NCBI RefSeq assembly: GCF_900115005.1
Contig: NZ_FOUY01000039.1
Coordinates: forward strand, 1-55,716
Direction: 5' to 3'
DNA length: 55,716 nt
Origin: Pseudonocardia ammonioxydans
GTDB taxonomy: Bacteria; Actinomycetota; Actinomycetes; Mycobacteriales; Pseudonocardiaceae
The notes under the pieces were generated by a model. The model saw nothing but the letters and a program-made list of their open reading frames with translations, did no database searches and was not told the origin of the DNA. Shown one piece after another: positions 45,710 to 53,800 of this stretch. Numbering within the stretch: the first letter of the stretch is position 1; each line of letters opens with the position of its first letter. Made by a program: the position numbers and the translations under genes.

Positions 45710-46871
45710 GCGGGAGCTGCGGGAGCTGATCGACCGCTACTCGGTCGAGACCTTCCGAGCGATCGTCGACAGCATGCTCGACTCGGCCGAGGCGATGACC
45801 CGGCAGGTCGTGCGCGGCATCCCCGACGGCGAGTACCACGGCAGCGCCACCGTGGACTACGACGGGATCACCCCGGGCACGACCCTGACTCTGCACGTCC
45901 GGATCGCGGTGGCCGGCGAACGGATCGCCTTCGACTTCACCGGGACCGACCCGCAGTCACCCGGCTACGTCAACGCCCCGCTCGCCGTGACGCTGTCCTC
46001 GGTCATGATCACCTTCTTCATGTTGGCGGACATCGACATCCCGCACAACGACGGGATCATGCGGTGCATCGACATCGACGTCCCGGAGGGATCGTTCCTG
46101 AACGCCCGGTTCCCGGCGGCGACCGGGTTCGGCAACCACCTGTCCGACCAGGTGTGCACCGCGATCATGACGGCGCTCGCCGAGGCACTGCCGGAGCGGG
46201 TGACCGCGGGCTGGAACCCGCTGCTCTGCTCCATCGTGAACGGCCGGGACCACCGCACCGCGGAGCCGTTCGTCGACATCCTGATCAACGCGTCGAAGGG
46301 TGGGGGCGGTGGGACCTGGGGTGCCGACGGGTACGACCACGTCGGGCTGATCGCCTCCGGTGGCGCTCTGGGCGCCCAGGACCCGGAGATGCTCGAGATC
46401 ATGACTCCGATCCTGGTCGAGACGTTCGAGTACGCCACCGACTCCGCAGGCGCCGGCCGCTGGCGTGGCGGGCTCGGGGTCCGTTCGGACCTCCGGTTCC
46501 TGGCGAGCGGGGTCCAGGCGAGCATCTTCGGTGACGGTGACTCCGAGTCCGGTGCGGCGCAGGGGGTCAACGGGGGCCTGCCCGGCGCGGTCAACCGGAT
46601 CGAGCTGCTGTACCCGGACGGGAGTTCGCACGTCCCCCGGAACAAGGAACTCGTCACCGGGATCGGGGAAGGCACCGTCTACCGGCAGATCGCCGGAGGT
46701 GGTGGCGGATTCGGCGATCCCCGGCAACGGCCCGCCGAGCGGGTGGCGGAGGAGGTTCGGTACGGCTACGTCTCCGCTGCCGCGGCCCGGCAACACTATG
46801 GTGTGGTGGTGACGGCGAACGGCACTCTCGACGAGGACGCGACCCGTGCGCTTCGGTCAGCAATGAGCTGA
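45102..46871 (+). CDS. hydantoinase B/oxoprolinase family protein (module 2)
   Basis: 589-residue HyuB subunit. LSPILVSVVANRIKSIGERM, GDVILHNDPFTGGNQPADW, TAHQSDVGGAVPGSYNP (metal-binding His and Asp), FGNHLSDQVCTAIMTALAEALP, DSAGAGRWRGGLGVRS and the C-terminal AGGGGGFGDPRQRPAERVAEEVR are in the expected order. It diverges clearly from the module 1 HyuB, so the two enzymes probably act on different substrates. ATG 45102 lies inside the out-of-frame 3' extension of HyuA. A hairpin follows the stop. Confidence 0.9.
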   Translation: MSMQASDEAGGASLSPILVSVVANRIKSIGERMGVVVERSARSPLLVEGRDFSLGIYDADGRLIEQTEYIPILGYAAAPTMQHVAAKFRGRVFDGDVILHNDPFTGGNQPADWKIIRPVFHGGEHVAWVMITAHQSDVGGAVPGSYNPAATDIWQEAMRLTAVKLIEGGRVREDVWELVFGNVRLPSVEDDVQAMIGACTVGERELRELIDRYSVETFRAIVDSMLDSAEAMTRQVVRGIPDGEYHGSATVDYDGITPGTTLTLHVRIAVAGERIAFDFTGTDPQSPGYVNAPLAVTLSSVMITFFMLADIDIPHNDGIMRCIDIDVPEGSFLNARFPAATGFGNHLSDQVCTAIMTALAEALPERVTAGWNPLLCSIVNGRDHRTAEPFVDILINASKGGGGGTWGADGYDHVGLIASGGALGAQDPEMLEIMTPILVETFEYATDSAGAGRWRGGLGVRSDLRFLASGVQASIFGDGDSESGAAQGVNGGLPGAVNRIELLYPDGSSHVPRNKELVTGIGEGTVYRQIAGGGGGFGDPRQRPAERVAEEVRYGYVSAAAARQHYGVVVTANGTLDEDATRALRSAMS

Positions 46872-46875
46872 CCGG

Positions 46876-46910
46876 GGTCCGGCGCGTCGTGCGAGGCGGC
46901 GCGCCGGACC
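46876..46910 (+). terminator. terminator hairpin after module 2
   Basis: GGTCCGGCGCG / CGCGCCGGACC: perfect 11-bp stem with a 13-base loop, five bases after the HyuB stop codon. Confidence 0.7.
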
Positions 46911-47020
46911 TCCGCGCCGCCAACGGCCGCGTCCGACGGCCTCCGGCCGACCGCATCACCGAGGGGCCACCGATGGAGCTGAGTCGTCGATAGTCCGCCG
47001 CCGAGTTCTCCATTTCCGCG

Positions 47021-48082
47021 GTGGCGGGAGCGGTACCGGCGCCCAGGCCCCGACCTGCGCTGGACCAGCCGGTGCCGGGGCAGCTCTTGCTCTCGGTGCG
47101 CCGGGCCTGTGAACTGCTCCAACTGTTGACCGAGAGCCGCGAGCTCACGGTCCGGGCTGCTGCCAGTCGGCTCGATGTACCGCCGGCTACGGCGCACCGG
47201 CTGCTGGCGGCACTGGTCCACGACGGGTTCGCGGGTCGGGCCGGGAACCGCGGCTATCATCGGGAGCCGGTTCCGCCCGCAGTACCGCGGCAGAGTGATT
47301 CGCCGCTGGAGTCGGTTCACCGTGCGCTGATACTGGTCGCCGCAGTGGCCGCGGGACGGGAGCTTTCGGTGGCGGACGCGGCTGCCTTGCTCGGCACCAC
47401 GGCGGCGACTGCCCACCGACTGCTTGCGACGCTCCGCCTGGAGGGATTCGTGGTGCAGGGCCACGACCGTCGCTACCACGCCGGTGCTGCGCTGACTGGT
47501 CCCCGTGACGTCGAGCTGACTCCGGCCGGGCTGCGGGCGATCCTCGTCCCGATCGCGGACGACCTCGGCGACCGGCTCGGTGAGACGGTTCATCTCTGGC
47601 TCCGCAACGGTCCGCTGCTCCGCCTGTTGTGGGGCCTGCCCGGGTCCACGTCGGACGCCGTCGCACACGATCGGTGGACGACGATCCCAGCCCATGCCAC
47701 GGCCAGCGGCCGAGCACTCCTCGCCCGGTTGCCGAACCGGCGGGTCGACGACATCCACGTCGCGGGCCTGCCACCGTGGCGGGCCACGCGCGTCTCCTCG
47801 TTGCGTTCGCTGAAGCGGCGGCTCTCAGTTGTCCGACAGCACGGTTTTGAGACGACCTTCGAAGAAGGGATCCAGGGAGCCAGCGGCGCTGCCTTGTGCG
47901 TCTGCGACCCGTGGGGTCGCCCGGTGGCCGGCATCGGTGTCGCGGTACCGAGCAGCCGGTTCTCCCGCAACGACCTCCCCCGCTACCACGAGGCGCTGGA
48001 GGCGGCTCGCGAAGATGCGGAGCGGGAAATCGGTCGAGTGACCGGAGGGCCGGACACGACCGGCTCCGCTGTCGTGCGTTGA
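47021..48082 (+). CDS. IclR-type transcriptional regulator with two tandem winged-helix domains
   Basis: 353 residues, about 100 more than a normal IclR protein. Two IclR-type DNA-binding domains lie in series: residues 23-73 (SVRRACELLQLLTE ... PPATAHRLLAALVHDGF) and residues 97-147 (SVHRALILVAAVAA ... TAATAHRLLATLRLEGF), each with the recognition-helix core ATAHRLLA. A single IclR effector domain follows (about 165-345; GETVHLWLRNG, ATASGRALLARLP, GASGAALCVCDPWGRPVAGIGVA). The start is not secure: GTG 47021 is the first possible one after an in-frame TAG at 46991, and GTG 47072 would still keep both domains. Probable regulator of the catabolic island. Confidence 0.82.
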   Translation: MAGAVPAPRPRPALDQPVPGQLLLSVRRACELLQLLTESRELTVRAAASRLDVPPATAHRLLAALVHDGFAGRAGNRGYHREPVPPAVPRQSDSPLESVHRALILVAAVAAGRELSVADAAALLGTTAATAHRLLATLRLEGFVVQGHDRRYHAGAALTGPRDVELTPAGLRAILVPIADDLGDRLGETVHLWLRNGPLLRLLWGLPGSTSDAVAHDRWTTIPAHATASGRALLARLPNRRVDDIHVAGLPPWRATRVSSLRSLKRRLSVVRQHGFETTFEEGIQGASGAALCVCDPWGRPVAGIGVAVPSSRFSRNDLPRYHEALEAAREDAEREIGRVTGGPDTTGSAVVR

Positions 48083-48183
48083 GCCGATGTTGAGATCCCG
48101 TTGTTCCGGGGGTGATGCGGGCCACAGAGAATCCGACGCAGCGAGGAGCACCCGCTCCGATACCCGGCGAGGAGGCCGTCGTC

Positions 48184-49176
48184 ATGAAGATCGCCCTGTA
48201 CCTGCCGAACTTCCGGGACAAGGTGACCGTCTCCGAGCTCGAGGACCTCACCGCGCTCGCCGAGGACCTCGACTTCGACTCGGTCTGGACGCTCGACCGC
48301 ATCGTCGTCCCCGAGGCCTCCGACCGCGAGGAGCTGCAGCACTCCTTCGGCATGATGGAGGGGCTCCCCAAGGCCCTGCCGGTATCGTCGCGGGGCGAGT
48401 GGCTGCAGGGCATGCCGCTGATCCCGTGGCTGGCGGCGAAGACGTCGAAGGTCCGGATCGGCATGAGCATCATCGACACCCCGTTCCGCTCGCCGGGTGT
48501 CCTCGCCGCGGAGATGGCGACCATCGACCACCTGTGCAACGGGCGGCTCAACGTCGGCGTCGGCTCCGGCTGGATGCCCGAGGAGTTCGCGGCCGCGAGC
48601 GCCGCGCACATCTTCCCGCGGCGGCACAAGCACGTGCGCGAGACGATCGAGATCATGCAGGGCGTCTGGGAGAACGAGCACTTCGAGTACCACGGCGAGT
48701 TCGCGGACTTCGAGAAGTGCGGGTTCGGGGCGAAGCCCGTGCAGAAGCCCGGCCCGCCGATCTACTTCAGCGGGCTCAAGGACCCGAAGCGCTCGGCGCT
48801 GCGGATCGCCCGGTACAACCTGTCCGGCTGGATCGGGATCCAGGACTCGCCGGAGGACATCGCGCGGTGGCGCTCGGAGATCCAGCGCGAGCTCGACGAG
48901 CTCGGGAGCGGGCGCTCCGTCGACGACCTCGACATCTGCAGCATGCTCTGGACCGTCATCACCGACGAGGAGACCGACCAGACGCCGAACGGCAAGGTCA
49001 CCAACCTGATGGTGGGCACCGCCGGGCAGATCACCGACCGGCTGAAGGCCTACAAGGAGGCCGGCATGACGATGCCGCTGATCTGGCCGCCGTTCCAGGA
49101 CGTTCCCGCCTCGAAGACGCTCGACGACCTCAAGCGGCTGAAGGAGGAGATCCTCCCGAAGGTCGAGGCCGCGTAG
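48184..49176 (+). CDS. LLM class (F420-dependent type) oxidoreductase
   Basis: 330-residue TIM-barrel protein of the luciferase-like monooxygenase family. MKIALYLPNF, LTALAEDLDFDSVWTLDRI, MSIIDTPFRSPGVLAAEMATIDHLCNGRL, NVGVGSGWMPEEF and GTAGQITDRLKAYKEAGMT are typical of the F420-using branch. ATG 48184 is supported by AGGAGG eight bases upstream; an earlier in-frame ATG at 48112 lacks one. Followed 81 bases later by an acyl-CoA ligase gene; the pair may act on one carboxylic substrate. Confidence 0.88.
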   Translation: MKIALYLPNFRDKVTVSELEDLTALAEDLDFDSVWTLDRIVVPEASDREELQHSFGMMEGLPKALPVSSRGEWLQGMPLIPWLAAKTSKVRIGMSIIDTPFRSPGVLAAEMATIDHLCNGRLNVGVGSGWMPEEFAAASAAHIFPRRHKHVRETIEIMQGVWENEHFEYHGEFADFEKCGFGAKPVQKPGPPIYFSGLKDPKRSALRIARYNLSGWIGIQDSPEDIARWRSEIQRELDELGSGRSVDDLDICSMLWTVITDEETDQTPNGKVTNLMVGTAGQITDRLKAYKEAGMTMPLIWPPFQDVPASKTLDDLKRLKEEILPKVEAA

Positions 49177-49257
49177 GTTCGGACGGTGCCGGGTGGGGGA
49201 GGACGACCCCGCCCGGCGCCGCCGACCGGCTGCCCCGTCGTCGTTGCTGGAGACCTC

Positions 49258-50781
49258 GTGAACATCGCCGCCCTGCTCGCCGAGGGGATCGCCCGGGCCG
49301 GTGCCGCTCCCGCCCTCGTCCAGGGGTCCCGGACGCTCACCTATCCCGAGCTCGGTGACCGGGTCGCCCGGCTCGCCGCCGGGCTGACCCGCCTCGGGCT
49401 GGGCCGCGGCGACCGGGTCCTGCTGCTGATGCCCAACCGCATCGAGCTGGTGGAGGCGCTGTGGGCGGCCTTCCACGGCGGGTTCGTCGCCGTCCCGGTC
49501 AACTGGCACCTGCATCCCGACGAGGTCGCCTACATCGCCGGGCACAGCGGGGCGGCCGCCGTCGTGGTCAGCGACGAGACGGTCGCCGCGACGCGCGGGC
49601 TCCCCGCCGGCGTCAACGTGCTGCGCGTGGCCCGCGCGGACGGATCCGGCCCCGGGGACAGCGCAGCCGACCACAGCAGCGCACTCGACTACGAGAACGT
49701 CCTCGCCCCGGAGCCCGTGCCCGCCGCCGACGCCGCACCGGACGACCCGGCATGGCTGTTCTACACCTCCGGCACGACCGGACGGCCGAAGGGCGCCACG
49801 CTCACCCACCGGAACCTGGCCGCGATGACGCGGGCCTACCACGACGACCTCGACGAGGTCGCCGACGGCAGCGTCTACCTGCACGCCGCGCCGCTGACCC
49901 ACGGCAGCGGGCTGTACCTGCTGCCGTCGATCGCGCGGGGCGCGACCCAGGTCATCGCGCCCGGGACGACGTTCTCGGCCGCGGAGTTCGTGGGGCTGCT
50001 GGAGCAGCACCGGGTCACGCACGCCGCGTTCCTCGCCCCGACCATGCTCAAGCGCGTGGTCGACGAGGCGCGCGGCCGGAGCCTCCCGGAGCTGCGCAGC
50101 ATCGTCGTCGGCGGGGCCGCGCTCTACCAGGAGGACCTGCGCGCGGCGATCGCGGTGTTCGGGCCGATCGTGATCCAGATGTACGGGCAGGGCGAGTCCC
50201 CGATGACGATCACCGTGATGCCCGCGTCCGAGGCGCAGGCCCATCCGGGGTCGTGCGGGCGCCCGTTCTCCGGGGTCGAGGTGCGCATCGCCGGGCCGGA
50301 CGGCGAGCCGGTCCCCGACGGTGGCGACGGTGAGGTCCTCGTCCGCGGCGACGTCGTCATGCGCGGCTACTGGGACGACGCCGACGCCACCGCGGCGACG
50401 CTGGCCGGCGGATGGCTGCACACCGGCGACATCGGCCATCTCGAATCCGGGTACCTGCACCTGACCGACCGGGCCAAGGACGTCGTCATCACCGGCGGGT
50501 CGAACGTCTACCCGCGCGAGGTGGAGGAGGTCCTGCTCACCCACCCGGCGGTGCGCGAGGCGGCGGTCGTCGGCGTCCCCGACCCGGAGTGGGGCGAGTC
50601 CGTGCGGGCGTTCGTCGTCGCGGACGGCGATCCCGCGCCCGACGAGCTGATCCGGCACTGCCGCGAGCGGCTCGCCCCGTTCAAGAAGCCGCGCGAGGTG
50701 GTCCTCGTGGCCGAGCTGCCGAAGAACGCGGCCGGGAAGATCCTCAAGCGGGAGCTGCGGCTGCACCCGGCCGGTTCCTAG
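49258..50781 (+). CDS. AMP-dependent acyl-CoA ligase
   Basis: 507-residue adenylate-forming ligase. Core motifs A3 FYTSGTTGRPKGATLTHRN, A5 QMYGQGESPM, A7 WLHTGDIGHLESGYLHLTDRAKD, A8 VITGGSNVYPREVEEVLL and A10 lysine in LPKNAAGKILKREL. It activates a carboxylic acid as acyl-AMP and then acyl-CoA; substrate length cannot be told, although the family also includes aromatic-acid and medium-chain ligases. GTG 49258 has GGAG six bases upstream. Its stop codon overlaps that of the convergent kinase gene. Confidence 0.9.
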   Translation: MNIAALLAEGIARAGAAPALVQGSRTLTYPELGDRVARLAAGLTRLGLGRGDRVLLLMPNRIELVEALWAAFHGGFVAVPVNWHLHPDEVAYIAGHSGAAAVVVSDETVAATRGLPAGVNVLRVARADGSGPGDSAADHSSALDYENVLAPEPVPAADAAPDDPAWLFYTSGTTGRPKGATLTHRNLAAMTRAYHDDLDEVADGSVYLHAAPLTHGSGLYLLPSIARGATQVIAPGTTFSAAEFVGLLEQHRVTHAAFLAPTMLKRVVDEARGRSLPELRSIVVGGAALYQEDLRAAIAVFGPIVIQMYGQGESPMTITVMPASEAQAHPGSCGRPFSGVEVRIAGPDGEPVPDGGDGEVLVRGDVVMRGYWDDADATAATLAGGWLHTGDIGHLESGYLHLTDRAKDVVITGGSNVYPREVEEVLLTHPAVREAAVVGVPDPEWGESVRAFVVADGDPAPDELIRHCRERLAPFKKPREVVLVAELPKNAAGKILKRELRLHPAGS

Positions 50782-50786
50782 GAACC
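50773..50786. other. 14-base palindrome containing two convergent stop codons
   Basis: GGTTCCTAGGAACC is a perfect palindrome; its central CTAG supplies TAG to the ligase gene (50779-50781) and to the histidine kinase gene on the other strand (50778-50780). Confidence 0.85.
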
Positions 50787-52403
50787 CCCGGCCCGGGGGA
50801 GGTCCAGGCTCACCGTGGTGCCCTCCCCGACGGCACTGCGCACGTCCAGGCCCCCGTCCATCGCCTCGGCCAGCCCGCGGGCCAGCGGCAGCCCCAGCCC
50901 GACGCCCTCGTCGGAGACCGCGCCGAGCCGGTCGAACGGGGTGAACAGCCGGTCGAGGTACTCCGGGGCGATGCCCGGCCCGGTGTCCTGCACCCGGACC
51001 GTCACCCGGGCGCCGACGGTCCAGCCGACGACGACCTCGCCGCCCGGATGGTTGTAGCGGATGGCGTTGGCGACCAGGTTGAGCAGCACCTGACGCAGCC
51101 GGCGCTCGTCGGCCAGGGCCGGGACGGGGCCGGCGGGCGGGGTGGTGCGCAGGGTGACCCGTTCGGCGGTGGCGAGCGGCCCGAGCATCGCCAGCACCTC
51201 GGTGACGACCCCGGCCACCTCGACCGGGCCGGTGTGCAGCGGCAGGGCCCCGGCCTCCACCCGCGCGACGTCGAGGACGTCGTCGACCATCGCCAGGATG
51301 TGCGTGCCCGCGGACGCGATGTGCTCGAGCGCGGCGCTGCGCCGCTCCGCGTCCAGGTCCAGGGTGCCGAGCAGCTCGGTGAACCCGCTGATCGCCTGCA
51401 GCGGCGTGCGCAGCTCGTGACCGAGTGCGGAGAGGAAGTCGGTCTTGGCCCGGTTGGCGGCCTCGGCCGCGTGCCGGGCGAGCTCGGCCTCCCGGCGCCG
51501 TCGCCGCTCGCGCTCGGCGGCCCGGCGCTCGGTCACGTCCACGACGTTGACCGACAGGGCGTGCGGGCGCCCGCCGGCCCCGCGGATCGGGGACACGGCC
51601 ACGGCGAGGTCGAGGACCCGCCCGTCCGCGGTCCGGCCGACCGCCTCGTAGTGCTCGCCGGTCCCGGCACCGGCACCCGGGCGGCGCGCGAGCAGCTCGT
51701 CGAGCCGGGTGCCGATCAGGTCGAACTCGGAGTGCCCGAGCAGCTCCCGCATCGCCCGGTTGGCCCGGGTGATCGACCCGTCGAGGCCGGCCAGCACCAT
51801 GCCGACGGCGTTGTCCTCGAACGCGCGCCGGAACCGTTCCTCGCTCTCGGTGAGCGCCCCGAACAGGCGGTCGTGGTCGATCGCGACCGACGCCAGGTGG
51901 GACAGCCGCTCGACCAGGCGTTCCTCGCGCGCGGCCGGGCGGTGCGGCCGGTCGTGGTAGACGGCGAACGTGCCGGTGACCCCGTCGCGCCCCCGGATCG
52001 GGGTGGACCAGCACGACCGCAGCCCGAACCGCTCCGCGAGCGGGCGGTAGCGGTCCCAGCGCGGGTCGGTCCGGATGTCCTCGGAGACGACCGCCGTGCC
52101 CAGGTGGGCGGCGGTGCCGCAGGCCCCGGCGCCGGTACCGATCACCAGCCCGTCGATCCCGCGGGAGTAGTCGGGCGGCAGCGAGGGCGCGGCGCCGTGG
52201 TGCAGGGTCGCCGCCGTCGCGTCGAGCAGCAGCACCGAGCACCGGCACCCGGGGAGCAGGTCCTCCAGGGTGGTGGTGATGCCGCCGAGCACCCCGCCGA
52301 GCGGCGCGCCCGCGGCGATCTCCTCGAGGGTGGCGGTCTGCCGGCTGAGCAGGGCGACGACGTCGGCGTGGTCCAGGCCGAGCTCGTCGGTCGGGGTGCT
52401 CAC
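50778..52403 (-). CDS. GAF-PAS sensor histidine kinase
   Basis: 541-residue soluble kinase with no membrane segment. GAF domain at about 25-180 (IGTGAGACGTAAHLG, RSCWSTPIRGRDG), PAS at 185-300 (ESEERFRRAFEDNAVGMVLA), a coiled Arg/Glu linker, HisKA with phospho-acceptor H329 (LGHELRTPLQAI), and HATPase with N-box LVANAIRYNHPGG, G1 DTGPGIAP and G2 GVGLGLPLA. The two Cys in PGCRCSVLLL fit family GAF sensors. GTG 52403 overlaps the stop of the response regulator gene (GTGA), so the two are one operon and a cognate pair. Signal unknown. Confidence 0.92.
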   Translation of the reverse strand: MSTPTDELGLDHADVVALLSRQTATLEEIAAGAPLGGVLGGITTTLEDLLPGCRCSVLLLDATAATLHHGAAPSLPPDYSRGIDGLVIGTGAGACGTAAHLGTAVVSEDIRTDPRWDRYRPLAERFGLRSCWSTPIRGRDGVTGTFAVYHDRPHRPAAREERLVERLSHLASVAIDHDRLFGALTESEERFRRAFEDNAVGMVLAGLDGSITRANRAMRELLGHSEFDLIGTRLDELLARRPGAGAGTGEHYEAVGRTADGRVLDLAVAVSPIRGAGGRPHALSVNVVDVTERRAAERERRRRREAELARHAAEAANRAKTDFLSALGHELRTPLQAISGFTELLGTLDLDAERRSAALEHIASAGTHILAMVDDVLDVARVEAGALPLHTGPVEVAGVVTEVLAMLGPLATAERVTLRTTPPAGPVPALADERRLRQVLLNLVANAIRYNHPGGEVVVGWTVGARVTVRVQDTGPGIAPEYLDRLFTPFDRLGAVSDEGVGLGLPLARGLAEAMDGGLDVRSAVGEGTTVSLDLPRAGGS

Positions 52404-53098
52404 GGCTCGAACCGGTAGCCGACGCCGCGCACGGTCGCGACGTGCTCCCGGCCGAGCTTGTGCCGCAGCCGGTGGACGTGCTCGGTCACGGTCGCCTCGC
52501 TCTGCCAGCCGGGCGCGCTCGACCAGACCTGGTCCAGCAGCTGGGCCCGGGTGAACACCTGCCGGGGCTGCGCGACGAGGAAGGCGAGCAGGTCGAACTC
52601 CTTGGCCGTCAGCTGCACCGGGCGCCCGTCGAGCTCCACCTCACGGGTCGCCGGGTCGACGCGGAGCCCGGTGGCCGGGGCGGGCCGGGGCACCCCGGTG
52701 CCGCCGCTGCGGCGCAGCACCGACCGGACCCGGGCGGCGAGCTCGCCGGGGGAGAACGGCTTCACCAGGTAGTCGTCGGCGCCGAGGTCGAGCCCACTGA
52801 TCCGGTCGCCCTCCCCGCTGCGTCCCGACAGCACCACCACCGGCAGCGGGTCGCCGGCCTCGCGCAGCCGCCGGAGCAGGTCGAGCCCGCCGAGCCCGGG
52901 CAACGAGAGGTCGAGGACCACCAGATCGGGGCGATGCTCGGTGATGCCCTGCCAGGCCGCCCGGCCGTCGGCGGCCTCGCGCACGACGTAGCCCTCGGCC
53001 TCGAGCTGCCAGCTCACGACGGTGCGGACCCGCGCGTCGTCGTCCACCACGAGCAGCGACCGCGACGAGCCGGTCGGGGGTCGAGCCGTCGTCGGCAT
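52400..53098 (-). CDS. OmpR-family response regulator
   Basis: 232 residues. Receiver: acidic pair LLVVDDD (D19, D20), phospho-site D63 in LVVLDLSLPG, Ser in VVLSGRS and Lys113 in YLVKPFSPGE are all present. Winged helix: LTAKEFDLLAFLVAQPRQVF, TRAQLLDQVW, VTEHVHRLRHKLG, ATVRGVGYRFEP. ATG 53098 has CAGGAG six bases upstream. Cognate regulator of the kinase encoded next to it. Confidence 0.92.
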   Translation of the reverse strand: MPTTARPPTGSSRSLLVVDDDARVRTVVSWQLEAEGYVVREAADGRAAWQGITEHRPDLVVLDLSLPGLGGLDLLRRLREAGDPLPVVVLSGRSGEGDRISGLDLGADDYLVKPFSPGELAARVRSVLRRSGGTGVPRPAPATGLRVDPATREVELDGRPVQLTAKEFDLLAFLVAQPRQVFTRAQLLDQVWSSAPGWQSEATVTEHVHRLRHKLGREHVATVRGVGYRFEP

Positions 53099-53198
53099 CT
53101 GCACTCCTGCCCCTGTGCGGCCACCGCGCCGCAGCGACTGGTCCGGCCGCAGCACGGCCGCCGGCGCCGACCGTACCGCTCGGGGCCCCTCGGAACCT

Positions 53199-53234
53199 TG
53201 CGCAGACGGACTGCTCAAGTTGTACGATTAGTAC
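53199..53234 (+). promoter_or_regulatory. promoter and operator of the toxin-antitoxin operon
   Basis: TTGCGC (53199-53204) and TACGAT (53223-53228) are 18 bases apart. TACGAT ends six bases before the GTG start, so the message may be leaderless. An inverted repeat GTAC-GATTA-GTAC (53222-53234) overlaps the -10, fitting autorepression by the antitoxin. Confidence 0.6.
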
Positions 53235-53489
53235 GTGACTGCTGAGATGTCCTCCTCCGAGGCGCGCAACCACTTCGCCGAGGTCGTGGGCCGGGCTCAG
53301 CATGCCGGTGTCTCGACCGTGATCACCAGCTACGGCCGTCGAGTGGCCGCGGTGGTCCCGGCAGAGGTCCTCGATCTGCTCGAGGAGCTCGAGGACCGCG
53401 GGCTGTCCCGGATGGCTCGCGAGGCCAAGGCGGATCCCGGGGGGACCGTCGACCACGCCACGCTCCTGGCCGAGTTCGTCCGCCACTGA
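53235..53489 (+). CDS. Phd/YefM-type antitoxin
   Basis: 84-residue antitoxin. The N-terminal Phd/YefM DNA-binding fold is seen in MSSSEARNHFAEVVGRAQ, VITSYGRRVAAVVPAEVLDLLEEL; the C-terminal tail (GLSRMAREAKADPGG ...) would wrap the toxin. GTG 53235 is directly downstream of a TACGAT box; ATG 53247 in the same frame is an alternative start. Three bases separate it from the toxin gene. Expected to bind the GTAC inverted repeat in its own promoter. Confidence 0.88.
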   Translation: MTAEMSSSEARNHFAEVVGRAQHAGVSTVITSYGRRVAAVVPAEVLDLLEELEDRGLSRMAREAKADPGGTVDHATLLAEFVRH

Positions 53490-53492
53490 CCC

Positions 53493-53774
53493 GTGGCGGA
53501 CGTTCCCCGATGGAACATCGTCTGGTCCGCTCCGGCGACCAGGGCCCTGCGGAAACTCGATCCGCCGGTGGCTCGCCGCATCCTGGCCGCGGTGGGTGCG
53601 CTCGCCGAGGAACCGCGTCCATCGCCGCCCGTGGGTAAGCCCCTCAAGGGAGAGGCCGGGGCCTGGCGGCTCAAGGTCGGTGACTGGCGCGTGGTGTACG
53701 AGCCGCAGGATGACGTCCTGGTCGTCCTCGTGCTCACGCTCGGCCACTGTCGCGAAATCTACGAGCGGCTCTGA
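53493..53774 (+). CDS. RelE/ParE-superfamily toxin
   Basis: 93-residue RelE-type toxin, likely a ribosome-dependent mRNA endonuclease. WNIVWSAPATRALRKLDPPVARRIL, KPLKGEAGAWRLKVGDWRVVYEPQ and the C-terminal LTLGHCREIYERL follow the RelE order; the Arg in WRLKVGDWRVVY and the C-terminal His/Arg/Tyr are candidate catalytic residues. GTG start after a three-base gap from the antitoxin stop, a coupled operon. Convergent with the IclR gene. Confidence 0.88.
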   Translation: MADVPRWNIVWSAPATRALRKLDPPVARRILAAVGALAEEPRPSPPVGKPLKGEAGAWRLKVGDWRVVYEPQDDVLVVLVLTLGHCREIYERL

Positions 53775-53800
53775 CCCGGGGCAGGGCGGAGTGAATCCGC

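Noticed and set aside
47983..52248. A minus-strand open frame of more than 1400 codons opposite the IclR, LLM, ligase and kinase genes
   Set aside because: It is Arg/Gly/Pro-rich shadow sequence created by GC-rich third positions; the genes on the other frames have recognised domains throughout.
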